Shown here piece after piece: positions 1-6,535 of a DNA stretch of 10,708 nucleotides. Positions within the stretch are counted from its first letter, which is position 1. Every line of letters begins with the position of its first letter. The notes beneath the pieces were generated by a model. The model worked only from the letters and a program-made list of their open reading frames with translations, did no database searches and had not been told where the DNA came from. Where the stretch lies: the NCBI GenBank assembly GCA_934617135.1, contig CAKTUC010000044.1, forward strand, positions 1 to 10,708, written 5' to 3'. This DNA is from an uncultured Collinsella sp. (GTDB lineage Bacteria; Actinomycetota; Coriobacteriia; Coriobacteriales; Coriobacteriaceae). A program made the position numbers and the translations under genes.

Positions 1-744
1 CGCGACGGGTTTCCCATCACGGACAAGATGTGGCGCCGCAAGAAAGCGGCAACGCTTGCCGAGCGGCTTGCGCTGGGCATGGATGCGCTCGTCGACCGCG
101 AGACGCTGGCTATGGAGCTGTGGCCTCATGCCGAGTTCAATAGCGCTCGTAACAATCTGTACTCGACGATATCGCGCTTGCGCTCGGCGTTGGGACCGAC
201 GCCGGACGGTAAATCGTGCGTGCTGATCCAAAATGAATGCATTGGGCTTAACGGCGATTACGTCAAGACCGATGTGAAGCTCTTCGACCAGATCAGCCGC
301 GAAGTTTTGGGAAATCGCACGGGTGCGCGCGGGCCCCACCTGGTCGAGCTGTGCCTTAAGATCGAGCAGCTCTACGCCGGTCCGCTGTATGTTCCCAATG
401 GCTGTAATCCCACCTACTTTTTACGTATGCGGCGCATTATGGAATCGAAGTATATCGACTGCATGATTCGGGGTGCGAATGCCGCCCTAGAAGAAAACGA
501 CCTGCAGTCGGCGGTATGGCTGGTGGAGTCGGGACTGCGGCAAGAGACGGCGCGCGAGGACATGGTGCGTTGCGCTATGCGCGTCTACGGTGCGGCGGGG
601 CGGCGGCGCGATATCGTCGAGCTGTACAGTGGACATATGCACCACCTAAGGGAACAGGTCAATGGTGTGCCCGAGCCCGAGACGCGGCGTCTGTTCGAAC
701 GCTTGGTGGAGGGCAGGCTTAACCGCGTGCTCATCGAGCGATAA
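1..744 (+). CDS. BTAD/SARP-like transcriptional regulator, C-terminal part (5' end outside window)
   Basis: The frame is open from the first base, so the start codon lies upstream. The ATG at 28 is unlikely to be the start because the codons before it read as part of the same domain. 247 residues are visible. Visible residues ~1-95 look like the OmpR-type winged-helix domain that precedes a bacterial transcriptional activator domain (BTAD): WRRKKAATLAERLAL, then METL-type helix 'RETLAMELWPHA', then the recognition helix 'ARNNLYSTISRLRSALG' (about 49-65). Residues ~110-240 are mainly helical and match the TPR-like BTAD repeat region (e.g. 'AVWLVESGLRQETAREDMVRCAMRVYGAAGRRRDIVELY'). The family activates transcription; many members also carry ATPase or other sensory domains, and whether this one does cannot be seen here. 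The target genes are unknown. It converges on yhbY and ends directly at the shared hairpin. Domain assignment is by recognition of the pattern, without a search. Confidence 0.75.
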   Translation, partial: RDGFPITDKMWRRKKAATLAERLALGMDALVDRETLAMELWPHAEFNSARNNLYSTISRLRSALGPTPDGKSCVLIQNECIGLNGDYVKTDVKLFDQISREVLGNRTGARGPHLVELCLKIEQLYAGPLYVPNGCNPTYFLRMRRIMESKYIDCMIRGANAALEENDLQSAVWLVESGLRQETAREDMVRCAMRVYGAAGRRRDIVELYSGHMHHLREQVNGVPEPETRRLFERLVEGRLNRVLIER

Positions 745-775
745 AAAACGGGCGTCCGAATTGCTCGGACGCCCG
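743..775 (-). terminator. Rho-independent terminator of yhbY, shared by convergent genes
   Basis: A perfect 11-bp stem (CGGGCGTCCGA, 749-759, with 765-775) closes a 5-nt loop. Read on the minus strand it is followed by six T residues (748-743), the classical intrinsic terminator layout, placed 38 bp after the yhbY stop. On the plus strand it directly follows the stop codon of the BTAD regulator, whose TAA overlaps the A-run. It has no good T-tract in that direction, so termination of the plus-strand gene would rely on the stem alone. Confidence 0.9.
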
Positions 776-813
776 CTGGCTTGCTGAATGTTGGCTCGCC
801 GGATCGTTGGCTC

Positions 814-1113
814 TTAGACGAGCTTGATCTTCTCGATGTCCTTGCGCGAGGACTCGCGATACAGCGAGAACTTGCGGCCGATAACCTGGACGACCTCGGC
901 ATGGCAGCGATCGGCGAGCTCCTCGGCGGCCTCGCGGGCGGAAAGGCTGGAGCCATCGAGCACGGAGCACTTAACAAGCTCGTGCTTCTCCAGGTAGGCG
1001 ACCGTCTGCTCGACGGTGCCCTCGTTGATATCGGACTTGCCGATGATGATGGCGGGGTTGAGGTGATGGGCCATGCTGCGAAGCTGCTTGACCTGGGCTC
1101 CTGTCAGTGCCAT
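814..1113 (-). CDS. yhbY: YhbY-family CRM-domain RNA-binding protein
   Basis: The 99-residue protein is a single CRS1-YhbY (CRM) domain, the usual length for bacterial YhbY/YqeI, which binds pre-50S ribosomal particles and assists large-subunit assembly. The opening 'MALTGAQVKQLRSMAHHLNPAIIIGKSDINEG' and the late 'VVQVIGRKFSLYRES' (residues ~75-88) match the family strongly. The conserved GxxG loop appears as G25-K-S-D28, so the second glycine is replaced by aspartate, unlike E. coli (GSNG) and B. subtilis (GKGG). The ATG at 1113 is preceded only by a weak purine-rich stretch (AAGCGAG). It lies 181 bp downstream of the methyltransferase and is closed by the terminator at 743-775. It could be cotranscribed with the methyltransferase or have its own promoter; no convincing promoter is visible. 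Confidence 0.92.
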   Translation of the reverse strand: MALTGAQVKQLRSMAHHLNPAIIIGKSDINEGTVEQTVAYLEKHELVKCSVLDGSSLSAREAAEELADRCHAEVVQVIGRKFSLYRESSRKDIEKIKLV

Positions 1114-1294
1114 GGGTTCTCGCTTTCTATGTATGGGGCGCCCCGCGATGGGGCCTTAATCTACGTGAGCTGTCCCACGATAGCGCAGGAACGGCGCGGT
1201 GTGGAGCGCGTTTGCCCAGTTCAAAAAGAATGCGGATGCCGAGCGGGAGAACAGCGCGGGTTACAGGCGGACGTGTACGGCGGCCGAAAGCGGT

Positions 1295-2182
1295 CTATGG
1301 ACGGCTCGAAGAGACCGGCTCCCATGCAATAAACGCCCAACGGACCTTGCGGACGTGGTCGAGCATGTAGCGCCCCTGCGGCACGCCCTTGGACCCCGGC
1401 TCGCCGGCATGGGGATTCTCAATCATATGCTGGGCGACGTAGACGCGCAGACGGTCGATCTTGTCCTCGTTACCGTGCTCGAGCATGCGGGAGAAGTCCG
1501 CCACGCCCGCCTCAAGGCTATCGAAGGTATCGCGACGAGGCGATTCAAAGTACGTAACTTGCGGCAGGGCACCCATCTGAATGAGGATATTAAAGGCGTA
1601 CACAAAGCCATTACTGCAGGTAACCGAGGCACCGATGGCGTTCATCAGGTGCAGGTCATAGCGCGGGCTGGAGTTGGCAACCATCGTGACAGCACAACGC
1701 CGACGAGCCGTTCGATCAAGCTTGGCAAGCGCGCCTTTTAGATTAGTCGTGGTGACAGAGCGACTGGCAAAGGCAACATCTACCGCTTTCGCGACCGGTC
1801 CAACCAAATCCCAGTCATCATCCCAAGCAAGCTCAAGCGGTGTAATGCGATCCTCGAGCCCATAGTACTCAATGCCAGCATCAAGTGTGCCCAACATAGC
1901 AGGGGAAAAGTCAGCAGCAATCACAGGATGTCCGTCTTGCGCAAGCGGAATGGCAATCGACCCAGCCCCACACCCCATATCAAGCACCGACTCACCAGGC
2001 TGGAGTGCCAGCAGCTTCATAAAATCCCGAGCATACGGGGCGGTCTCCAACGGACGAAAATGCCGAGCCCGCTTATCCCACTCAAAAGAATCATCAGCCC
2101 GCCGCCGACCAGCTTGCAAGCGCATCCATTCCTCATTCCAATCCGCAGAAAGCAGCTCAGAACGAATTCCCCTATCAGCCAC
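1295..2182 (-). CDS. Class I SAM-dependent methyltransferase, substrate unknown
   Basis: The 295-residue protein has a Rossmann-type methyltransferase core. Motif I is 'VLDMGCGAG' (residues 66-74), and motif II ends in the acidic residue of 'VIAADFSPAML' (D91), expected to bind the ribose of S-adenosylmethionine. An N-terminal helical segment (about 1-55, with 'DWNEEWMRLQ' and 'FEWDKRARHF') precedes the core, and about 90 residues follow it, ending in 'MLDHVRKVRWAFIAW'. No signal peptide or membrane segment is visible, so it is probably cytosolic. The substrate cannot be deduced. The start is GTG at 2182, chosen because GAGGGGG (2190-2196) sits 7 nt before it; the nearby ATG at 2189 is in another frame and stops after four codons. 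A terminator-like hairpin lies just upstream (2202-2233). The 5' half uses more T- and A-ending codons (GCT, CTT, TTG, ACA) than the neighbouring genes. Confidence 0.82.
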   Translation of the reverse strand: MADRGIRSELLSADWNEEWMRLQAGRRRADDSFEWDKRARHFRPLETAPYARDFMKLLALQPGESVLDMGCGAGSIAIPLAQDGHPVIAADFSPAMLGTLDAGIEYYGLEDRITPLELAWDDDWDLVGPVAKAVDVAFASRSVTTTNLKGALAKLDRTARRRCAVTMVANSSPRYDLHLMNAIGASVTCSNGFVYAFNILIQMGALPQVTYFESPRRDTFDSLEAGVADFSRMLEHGNEDKIDRLRVYVAQHMIENPHAGEPGSKGVPQGRYMLDHVRKVRWAFIAWEPVSSSRP

Positions 2183-2189
2183 GGGCCAT

Positions 2190-2196
2190 CCCCCTC
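2190..2196 (-). promoter_or_regulatory. Ribosome-binding site selecting the GTG start of the methyltransferase
   Basis: The minus strand reads GAGGGGG, then 7 nt, then GTG. This is the only good Shine-Dalgarno match near the 5' end of the frame, and it supports GTG over internal ATG codons. The ATG in the 7-nt spacer opens a four-codon frame (ATG GCC CGT GGC TGA) that overlaps the GTG. Confidence 0.65.
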
Positions 2197-2201
2197 ACAA
2201 C

Positions 2202-2233
2202 AAAAAAGCGGCCCCTCCCAAAAGAAGAGCCGC
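2202..2233 (-). terminator. Intrinsic-terminator-like hairpin in the methyltransferase leader
   Basis: On the minus strand GCGGC (2233-2229) pairs with GCCGC (2212-2208). A further five pairs including G-U wobbles follow, closing a T-rich loop, and the stem is followed directly by six T residues (2207-2202). It would terminate transcripts arriving from the PFL-family gene. Only 19 nt separate the T-run from the methyltransferase GTG start, leaving no room for a normal promoter in between. Any methyltransferase transcript therefore either passes through this hairpin (attenuation) or starts within or just beside it. Confidence 0.75.
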
Positions 2234-2344
2234 AACCAGCATATATCAGAAAGAACCGATCCAACGCCAAACCGCCGTATCAACCATGTGGTGCAGGAGC
2301 GAAGCAACTGCAACCGGGATAGAACCCAACTGAGGTCCCGTTGT

Positions 2345-2485
2345 GCGGGAGCCCCGGGGAGGGCAAATATATAAGGTCGATCGCGAGTTCCGCACGAGCC
2401 GGAGAGCACTTAATGTGCTCTCCGTGCGAGCCAGGACTGTCCGAGCAGGCGACCTTATATATTTGCCCTCCCCGGGGCTCCTCGC
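2345..2485. repeat. Large nested inverted repeat (palindromic element)
   Basis: Arms 2348-2379 and 2450-2481 are perfect 32-bp inverted complements. They extend to 2345 and 2485 if one bulged base (2482) is allowed. Each arm combines a GC-rich outer part containing CCCCGGGG with an AT-rich inner part (GGCAAATATATAAGG). The 70-bp centre contains a second perfect hairpin: GGAGAGCAC (2401-2409), loop TTAAT, GTGCTCTCC (2415-2423). CGCAC/GTGCG (2391-2395 with 2424-2428) flanks it after a 5-nt bulge. The centre also carries an imperfect direct repeat, GCACGAGCC (2392-2400) and GTGCGAGCC (2424-2432). The element starts 12 bp after the PFL-family stop codon. There is no T-tract, so it is not a textbook terminator. 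It may be a dispersed palindromic or MITE-like repeat, or an mRNA 3'-end stabiliser; the sequence alone does not decide. Confidence 0.9.
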
Positions 2486-2497
2486 CCGAACCCTCAG

Positions 2498-3862
2498 CTA
2501 GTTCTTCAGCGAGTTCAGCGGTGCCGGGAAGCGTCCACCACGGTGGGCAAGCACGGTGCCGGCGTTGGGGTTCACCGGCATGATGGGTGCACGGCCGAAC
2601 AAGCCGCCGTACTCGACGCAGTCGCCCACGCCCTTGCCGATGGCAGGAATCACGCGGACGGCCGTGGTCTTGTTGTTGATGACGCCGATAGCCATCTCGT
2701 CGGCGATAATGCCGGCGATGGTCTCGACCGGGGTGTCACCGGGGATGGCAATCATGTCAAGGCCAACGGAGCATACGCAAGTCATGGCCTCGAGCTTCTC
2801 GAGCGAGAGCGCACCGGCCTCGACGGCGGCGATCATGCCGGCGTCCTCAGACACGGGGATAAAGGCGCCCGAGAGGCCGCCCACGCTGGAGCTGGCCATG
2901 ACGCCGCCCTTCTTGACGGCGTCGTTGAGCATGGCGAGTGCGCAGGTCGTGCCCGGGCCACCGCAGGTGCCAACACCGATGATCTCGAGGATGCGGGCAA
3001 CGGAGTCGCCGACGGCAGGCGTAGGCGCCAGCGACAGGTCGACGATGCCCTTCTCGACACCCAGGCGATGGGCGGCCTCGCGGCTCATGAGCTCACCGGC
3101 ACGGGTGATCTTAAAGGCGGTCTGCTTAATCTTCTCGGCGACTTCCATCATCGATGCGGAATCGGGCAGCGTCTCCAGGGCTGCGGCCATAACGCCGGGG
3201 CCCGAGACGCCTACGTTGATGACGGCGTCGGCCTCGCCACCGCCGTGGACGGCGCCCGCCATAAACGGGGAGTCCTCGACCATGTTGGCAAAGCAGACAA
3301 ACTTGGAAGCGCCGACGGAATCCTGGTCGGCCGTGAGTTTAGCGGCATCGATGATGGTCTGGGCGGCCATGAGCACGGCATCCATGTTGATGCCGGCGCG
3401 CAGGCTGGCGACGTTGACGCTGGAGCAGACGCGGCTGGTGGCGGCGAGTGCCTGCGGGATGGACTGGATGACGCGGCGGTCGGCGTCGCCGATGCCCTTC
3501 TGGACGAGCGCGGAGAAGCCGCCCAGGTAGTCGATGCCGAGGGTCTCGGCCGCGCGGTCGAGGGCGTGCGCGATGGGGGTGAGGTCCTCATCCTTGCAGC
3601 ATGCGGCGATTTGCGCCACCGGGGTGACGGAAACGCGCTTGTTGACAATGGGGATACCGTACTCGCGCTCGAGGTTCTCGGCGGTCTCGACCAAGTGCTC
3701 AGCCGTGTGCGTCACGTGGTCGTAGATCTTCGTGCACATGCGGTCGAGGTTCTCGTCGCCGCAACCCATGAGCGAAACACCCATGGTGATGGTCCTGATG
3801 TCGAGGTTCTGCTCCTCAACCATGCCGCGGGTTTCCGCGATTTCTGCAGGCGTGATCGCCAT
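2498..3862 (-). CDS. PFL family protein (UPF0210 / DUF711)
   Basis: The 454-residue protein matches the UPF0210/DUF711 family in length and motifs. The N-terminal part includes '[15 protein letters not shown]' (about 20-34). The middle is glycine- and serine-rich, with '[34 protein letters not shown]'-type sequence around 188-223 and '[23 protein letters not shown]' at 298-320. The C-terminus '[14 protein letters not shown]' (441-454) is the family hallmark. The fold is related to pyruvate formate-lyase, but I see no glycyl-radical motif, and the biochemical function is not established. The start at 3862 is chosen because AGGAG lies 7 nt upstream; longer in-frame codons up to 3919 run into the intergenic hairpin. 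In many genomes this gene follows a small ACT-domain gene (UPF0237); here the upstream neighbour is metH, 108 bp away. Cytosolic, with no signal peptide. Confidence 0.9.
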   Translation of the reverse strand: MAITPAEIAETRGMVEEQNLDIRTITMGVSLMGCGDENLDRMCTKIYDHVTHTAEHLVETAENLEREYGIPIVNKRVSVTPVAQIAACCKDEDLTPIAHALDRAAETLGIDYLGGFSALVQKGIGDADRRVIQSIPQALAATSRVCSSVNVASLRAGINMDAVLMAAQTIIDAAKLTADQDSVGASKFVCFANMVEDSPFMAGAVHGGGEADAVINVGVSGPGVMAAALETLPDSASMMEVAEKIKQTAFKITRAGELMSREAAHRLGVEKGIVDLSLAPTPAVGDSVARILEIIGVGTCGGPGTTCALAMLNDAVKKGGVMASSSVGGLSGAFIPVSEDAGMIAAVEAGALSLEKLEAMTCVCSVGLDMIAIPGDTPVETIAGIIADEMAIGVINNKTTAVRVIPAIGKGVGDCVEYGGLFGRAPIMPVNPNAGTVLAHRGGRFPAPLNSLKN

Positions 3863-3902
3863 CCTTGCGCTCCTATCTGCCAAAACGAGCATAGTCCCCT
3901 CT

Positions 3903-3945
3903 ATTCTAACGTGCCGCACACGTCTCGTGGCGCGTGCGGCACGTT
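3903..3945 (-). terminator. Hairpin between metH and the PFL-family gene, possible terminator
   Basis: AACGTGCCGCAC (3908-3919) and GTGCGGCACGTT (3934-3945) form a perfect 12-bp stem with a 14-nt loop, 26 bp after the metH stop. In the direction of metH the stem is followed by TAGAAT, not by a T-run, so it would be a U-poor, actinobacterial-type terminator if it terminates at all. TAGAAT (3908-3903, minus strand) is a plausible -10 hexamer for the PFL-family gene 41 bp further on, but no -35 matches at the right spacing. Confidence 0.4.
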
Positions 3946-3970
3946 TTGGTGCGGGGTTGTTTCCGTTGTG

Positions 3971-6526
3971 TTACCGGCCAAAGACCTCTTCGGCGATGCG
4001 CGCGCTCTCGGCGGCGTCCTTGGCGTAGTAGTCTGCGCCAATCTGCTTGGCGTATTCGGGGGTGAGCACGGCGCCGCCCACGATGATCTTGACGCCCGGG
4101 ACCTCGGCATGGAGCAGCTTGATGGTCTCCTCCATGGCGACGACCGTGGTGGTCATAAGCGCCGAGAGGCCGACGAGCTTAATGTCGCGCTCCTTGACGG
4201 TCTTGAGCACCTCTTGCGGGTCGACGTCGCGGCCTAGGTCAAAGACGGTATAGCCGTAGTTATCGAGCAGCATCTTGACGATGTTCTTACCGATATCGTG
4301 GATGTCGCCCTTGACGGTGGCCACGCAGATCTTGCCCTTGTCGGCAATCTCGCCGGCGGGCATCAGGCGTTTGATGGTGTCGAAGCCCACGCGTGCGGCT
4401 TCGGCCGAGGCCATAAGCTGCGGCAGGAAGAACTTGCCCTGGTCAAAGAGGACTCCGACCTCATCGAGGGCGGGGATAAAGTGGTTGTTGATGAGGTCCA
4501 TGGCGTCGTGATCTGCCAGCAGACGCTCGGTCTCGGCCGCGATTTCGCCCTTGCGGCCCGAGACGACCATGTGGCGGATGGGGTCGTCATCGGCGCTTGC
4601 GGTGGTGCTTGCGGCAGGTGCGGTATCGCTCGATGCTGACTGAGCGGCCGCCGGGTTGGCGGCAACCTTGTACGGGTCGGTCCAGCCGGCGTATCGCTCG
4701 ATGTATCCGGTCGAGCCCTCGTCCTCGACGCTCAGCACGCGATAGCTGTAGACGGTGTCCATAAAGCGCTTGGAACCCGGGTTCATGATGGGGGCGTCCA
4801 GGCCCGCGCCGAAGGCGGCGGCCAAAAAGACCGAGCCCAGCAGCGGGCGGGCGGGCAGACCAAAGCTGATGTTCGAAACGCCGAGCGCGCACTTGACGCC
4901 CAGGCGCTCCTTGCACATAGACATGGCACGTAGAATCTGTTCAGCCTGGCGCTGGTTGGTCGAGGCGGTCATGACCAGGCAGTCAATGAGGATGCGGTCC
5001 GGGCCGATGCCGTAGCGGGCGGCTTCGGCCACGATGCGCTCGGCGATGGCGAAGCGAGCCTCGGCGGTATCCGGGATGCCGCCCTCGTCGAGCGTGAGGC
5101 CGACGACGTTGGTGCCGTAGTGGGCGACCAGCGGGAAGATCTCGTCCATGATCTGCTGCTTGCCGTTGACCGAGTTGATGATGGGCTTGCCGGCGTAGCG
5201 GCGCACTGCGGCCTCGACGGCGGCGGGGTCGGTGGAGTCGATCTGCAGCGGCAGCAGCGTGGAGCCTTGGAGCTGCTCGGTTGCCTGTTGGATAATCCTG
5301 ACCTCGTCGATCTCGGGCAGGCCCACGTTGACGTCCAGGATGTCGGCGCCCTGCTCCTGCTGGCTGATGCCCTGGCTCACGACGTGGTCCAGGTCGCCGT
5401 CGCGTAGGGCCTGCTGCAGGCGCTTTTTGCCAGTGGGATTGATGCGCTCGCCGATGACGGCAATCTTGTGGCCGTCGCAGGGAAGGTCCACGACCGTCTG
5501 GGCGCTCGTGACCGACATGCTGGGCTTGCGATGGCGTGGGCTGGGCGTGTGGTTGTCGATGAGGGTGCGAAGCGCCGCCATGTGCGTGGGCGTGGTGCCG
5601 CAGCATCCGCCGACGACGCTCACGCCGTCCTCGATCATGCCGGCGACGGCCTCGGCGTATTCGGGTGCCTGGATGTCAAAGACGGTATTGCCGTCATCGT
5701 CTACGCGGGGCAGTCCCGCATTGGCCTGCACCATAACGGGCTTGTCGGTGACGGTGAGCATACGCGCGGCGAGTCCTCGGAGCTCGGCCGGGCCCTGGCT
5801 GCAGTTGATGCCCAGGACGTCGGCGCCGATGGCGTCGAGGGTGATGGCGGCGACCTCGGGGCTCGTGCCCAAGAAGGTGCGGCCGTCTTCCTCAAAGGTC
5901 ATGGTGGCAAAGACAGGAAGGTCGGAGTTCTCGCGGCAGGCGAGAACCGCCGCCTTGATCTCGGCCAGGTCGGTCATGGTCTCGATAATAAAGAGGTCGA
6001 CGCCCGCAGCGACGCCGGCGCGTACCTCCTCGGCAAAGAGGCCGTAGGCCTCGTCAAAGCTGAGGGTGCCCAGGGGGCGCAGCAACGCGCCGATAGGGCC
6101 GATGTCGCCGGCGACGTAGCGGGCGCCGGCCTCGCGGGCGCAGGTGACGGCCGCGGCAAAGACATCGGCCACGGTGGCAGCGCTGTCGAGCTTGTGGGCG
6201 TTGGCGCCAAAGGTGTTGGCGGTGATCACGTCACAGCCCGCCTCGACGTACTGGCGTTGGATATCGGTGATGACCTGGGGCTCCTCAAAGTTGAGGAGCT
6301 CGGGCAGAGCGCCGGCCTTCATGCCAGCGGCCTGCAACATGGTGCCCATGCCGCCGTCAAACAACAGGTGCCCCGTGCCTTCGATGGCGGCACGCAGGCG
6401 ATCGTCCTTGATGCGCAGGTCGTCGATCGTGCGTGTCTTGTACGTGGCGCCGTTGAGGCGCGCGGCATTGACAGGTGCCGCCAACGCAGCGCCGTCGGAA
6501 TCGTGAGTGATAAGCGGAGTAAACAT
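3971..6526 (-). CDS. metH: Cobalamin-dependent methionine synthase lacking the activation domain
   Basis: This 851-residue protein transfers a methyl group from 5-methyl-THF through cobalamin to homocysteine. Domains in order: homocysteine S-methyltransferase domain (about 54-325) with zinc ligands C242 ('GINCSQG') and C308-C309 ('VGGCCGTTP'); pterin-binding domain (about 353-615; 'IGERINPTGKK', 'ILDVNVG'); an Ala/Ser/Thr-rich linker (about 622-648); the helical cap domain (about 650-730); and the B12-binding domain (about 731-851). The last contains the DxHxxG motif 'DIHDIGKNIV' (H743 is the lower cobalt ligand), 'GLSALMTTT' and 'IIVGGAVLTPEYA'. E. coli MetH (about 1227 residues) carries a further C-terminal activation domain; here that function is encoded by the gene immediately upstream. 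About 50 N-terminal residues precede the first conserved motif (LLFDGGMGTMLQ). The ATG at 6526 is supported by TTAGGAG 6-7 nt upstream, and that site overlaps the TAG stop of the preceding gene (9-bp gap), so translation is probably coupled. Confidence 0.95.
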   Translation of the reverse strand: MFTPLITHDSDGAALAAPVNAARLNGATYKTRTIDDLRIKDDRLRAAIEGTGHLLFDGGMGTMLQAAGMKAGALPELLNFEEPQVITDIQRQYVEAGCDVITANTFGANAHKLDSAATVADVFAAAVTCAREAGARYVAGDIGPIGALLRPLGTLSFDEAYGLFAEEVRAGVAAGVDLFIIETMTDLAEIKAAVLACRENSDLPVFATMTFEEDGRTFLGTSPEVAAITLDAIGADVLGINCSQGPAELRGLAARMLTVTDKPVMVQANAGLPRVDDDGNTVFDIQAPEYAEAVAGMIEDGVSVVGGCCGTTPTHMAALRTLIDNHTPSPRHRKPSMSVTSAQTVVDLPCDGHKIAVIGERINPTGKKRLQQALRDGDLDHVVSQGISQQEQGADILDVNVGLPEIDEVRIIQQATEQLQGSTLLPLQIDSTDPAAVEAAVRRYAGKPIINSVNGKQQIMDEIFPLVAHYGTNVVGLTLDEGGIPDTAEARFAIAERIVAEAARYGIGPDRILIDCLVMTASTNQRQAEQILRAMSMCKERLGVKCALGVSNISFGLPARPLLGSVFLAAAFGAGLDAPIMNPGSKRFMDTVYSYRVLSVEDEGSTGYIERYAGWTDPYKVAANPAAAQSASSDTAPAASTTASADDDPIRHMVVSGRKGEIAAETERLLADHDAMDLINNHFIPALDEVGVLFDQGKFFLPQLMASAEAARVGFDTIKRLMPAGEIADKGKICVATVKGDIHDIGKNIVKMLLDNYGYTVFDLGRDVDPQEVLKTVKERDIKLVGLSALMTTTVVAMEETIKLLHAEVPGVKIIVGGAVLTPEYAKQIGADYYAKDAAESARIAEEVFGR

Positions 6527-6535
6527 CGGCGGCTC

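Larger units (their letters stand above)
2183..2497. other. 315-bp gene-free stretch between the methyltransferase and the PFL-family gene
   Basis: From high to low coordinate (the direction of flanking transcription) it holds the large nested inverted repeat (2345-2485), about 110 bp with small imperfect hairpins, the terminator-like hairpin (2202-2233) and the methyltransferase ribosome-binding site. One of the small hairpins is GCAG/CTGC around 2294-2312. A weak minus-strand promoter-like pair (TTGGCG, 17 nt, GATATA, around 2245-2275) is visible but poor. Short open frames crossing the inverted repeat have no family resemblance and no ribosome-binding site, and I treat them as noncoding. 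Confidence 0.6.

Noticed and set aside
1135..1154. GGGGCGCCCC palindrome and GCCCC/GGGGC hairpin in the yhbY leader
   Set aside because: Short and GC-only in a GC-rich genome, and the palindrome leaves no viable loop. Not distinguishable from chance.
2285..2345. tRNA-like stretch on the minus strand with TGCACCA after a stem
   Set aside because: No T-arm consensus, anticodon arm or acceptor pairing can be built; only small imperfect hairpins are present.
2341..2583. Short open frames through the large inverted repeat on both strands
   Set aside because: They owe their openness to the palindrome, overlap the DUF711 3' end and lack a ribosome-binding site and family resemblance.
3863..3919. 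In-frame upstream extension of the DUF711 protein
   Set aside because: The 19 extra codons run into the hairpin at 3908-3945, and AGGAG is positioned for the ATG at 3862.
2543..4237. Long plus-strand frame opposite the DUF711 gene and the metH 3' end
   Set aside because: It crosses two real minus-strand genes and the intergenic hairpin. The translation is rich in Gly, Asp, His and Ala without recognisable motifs: a codon-bias shadow.
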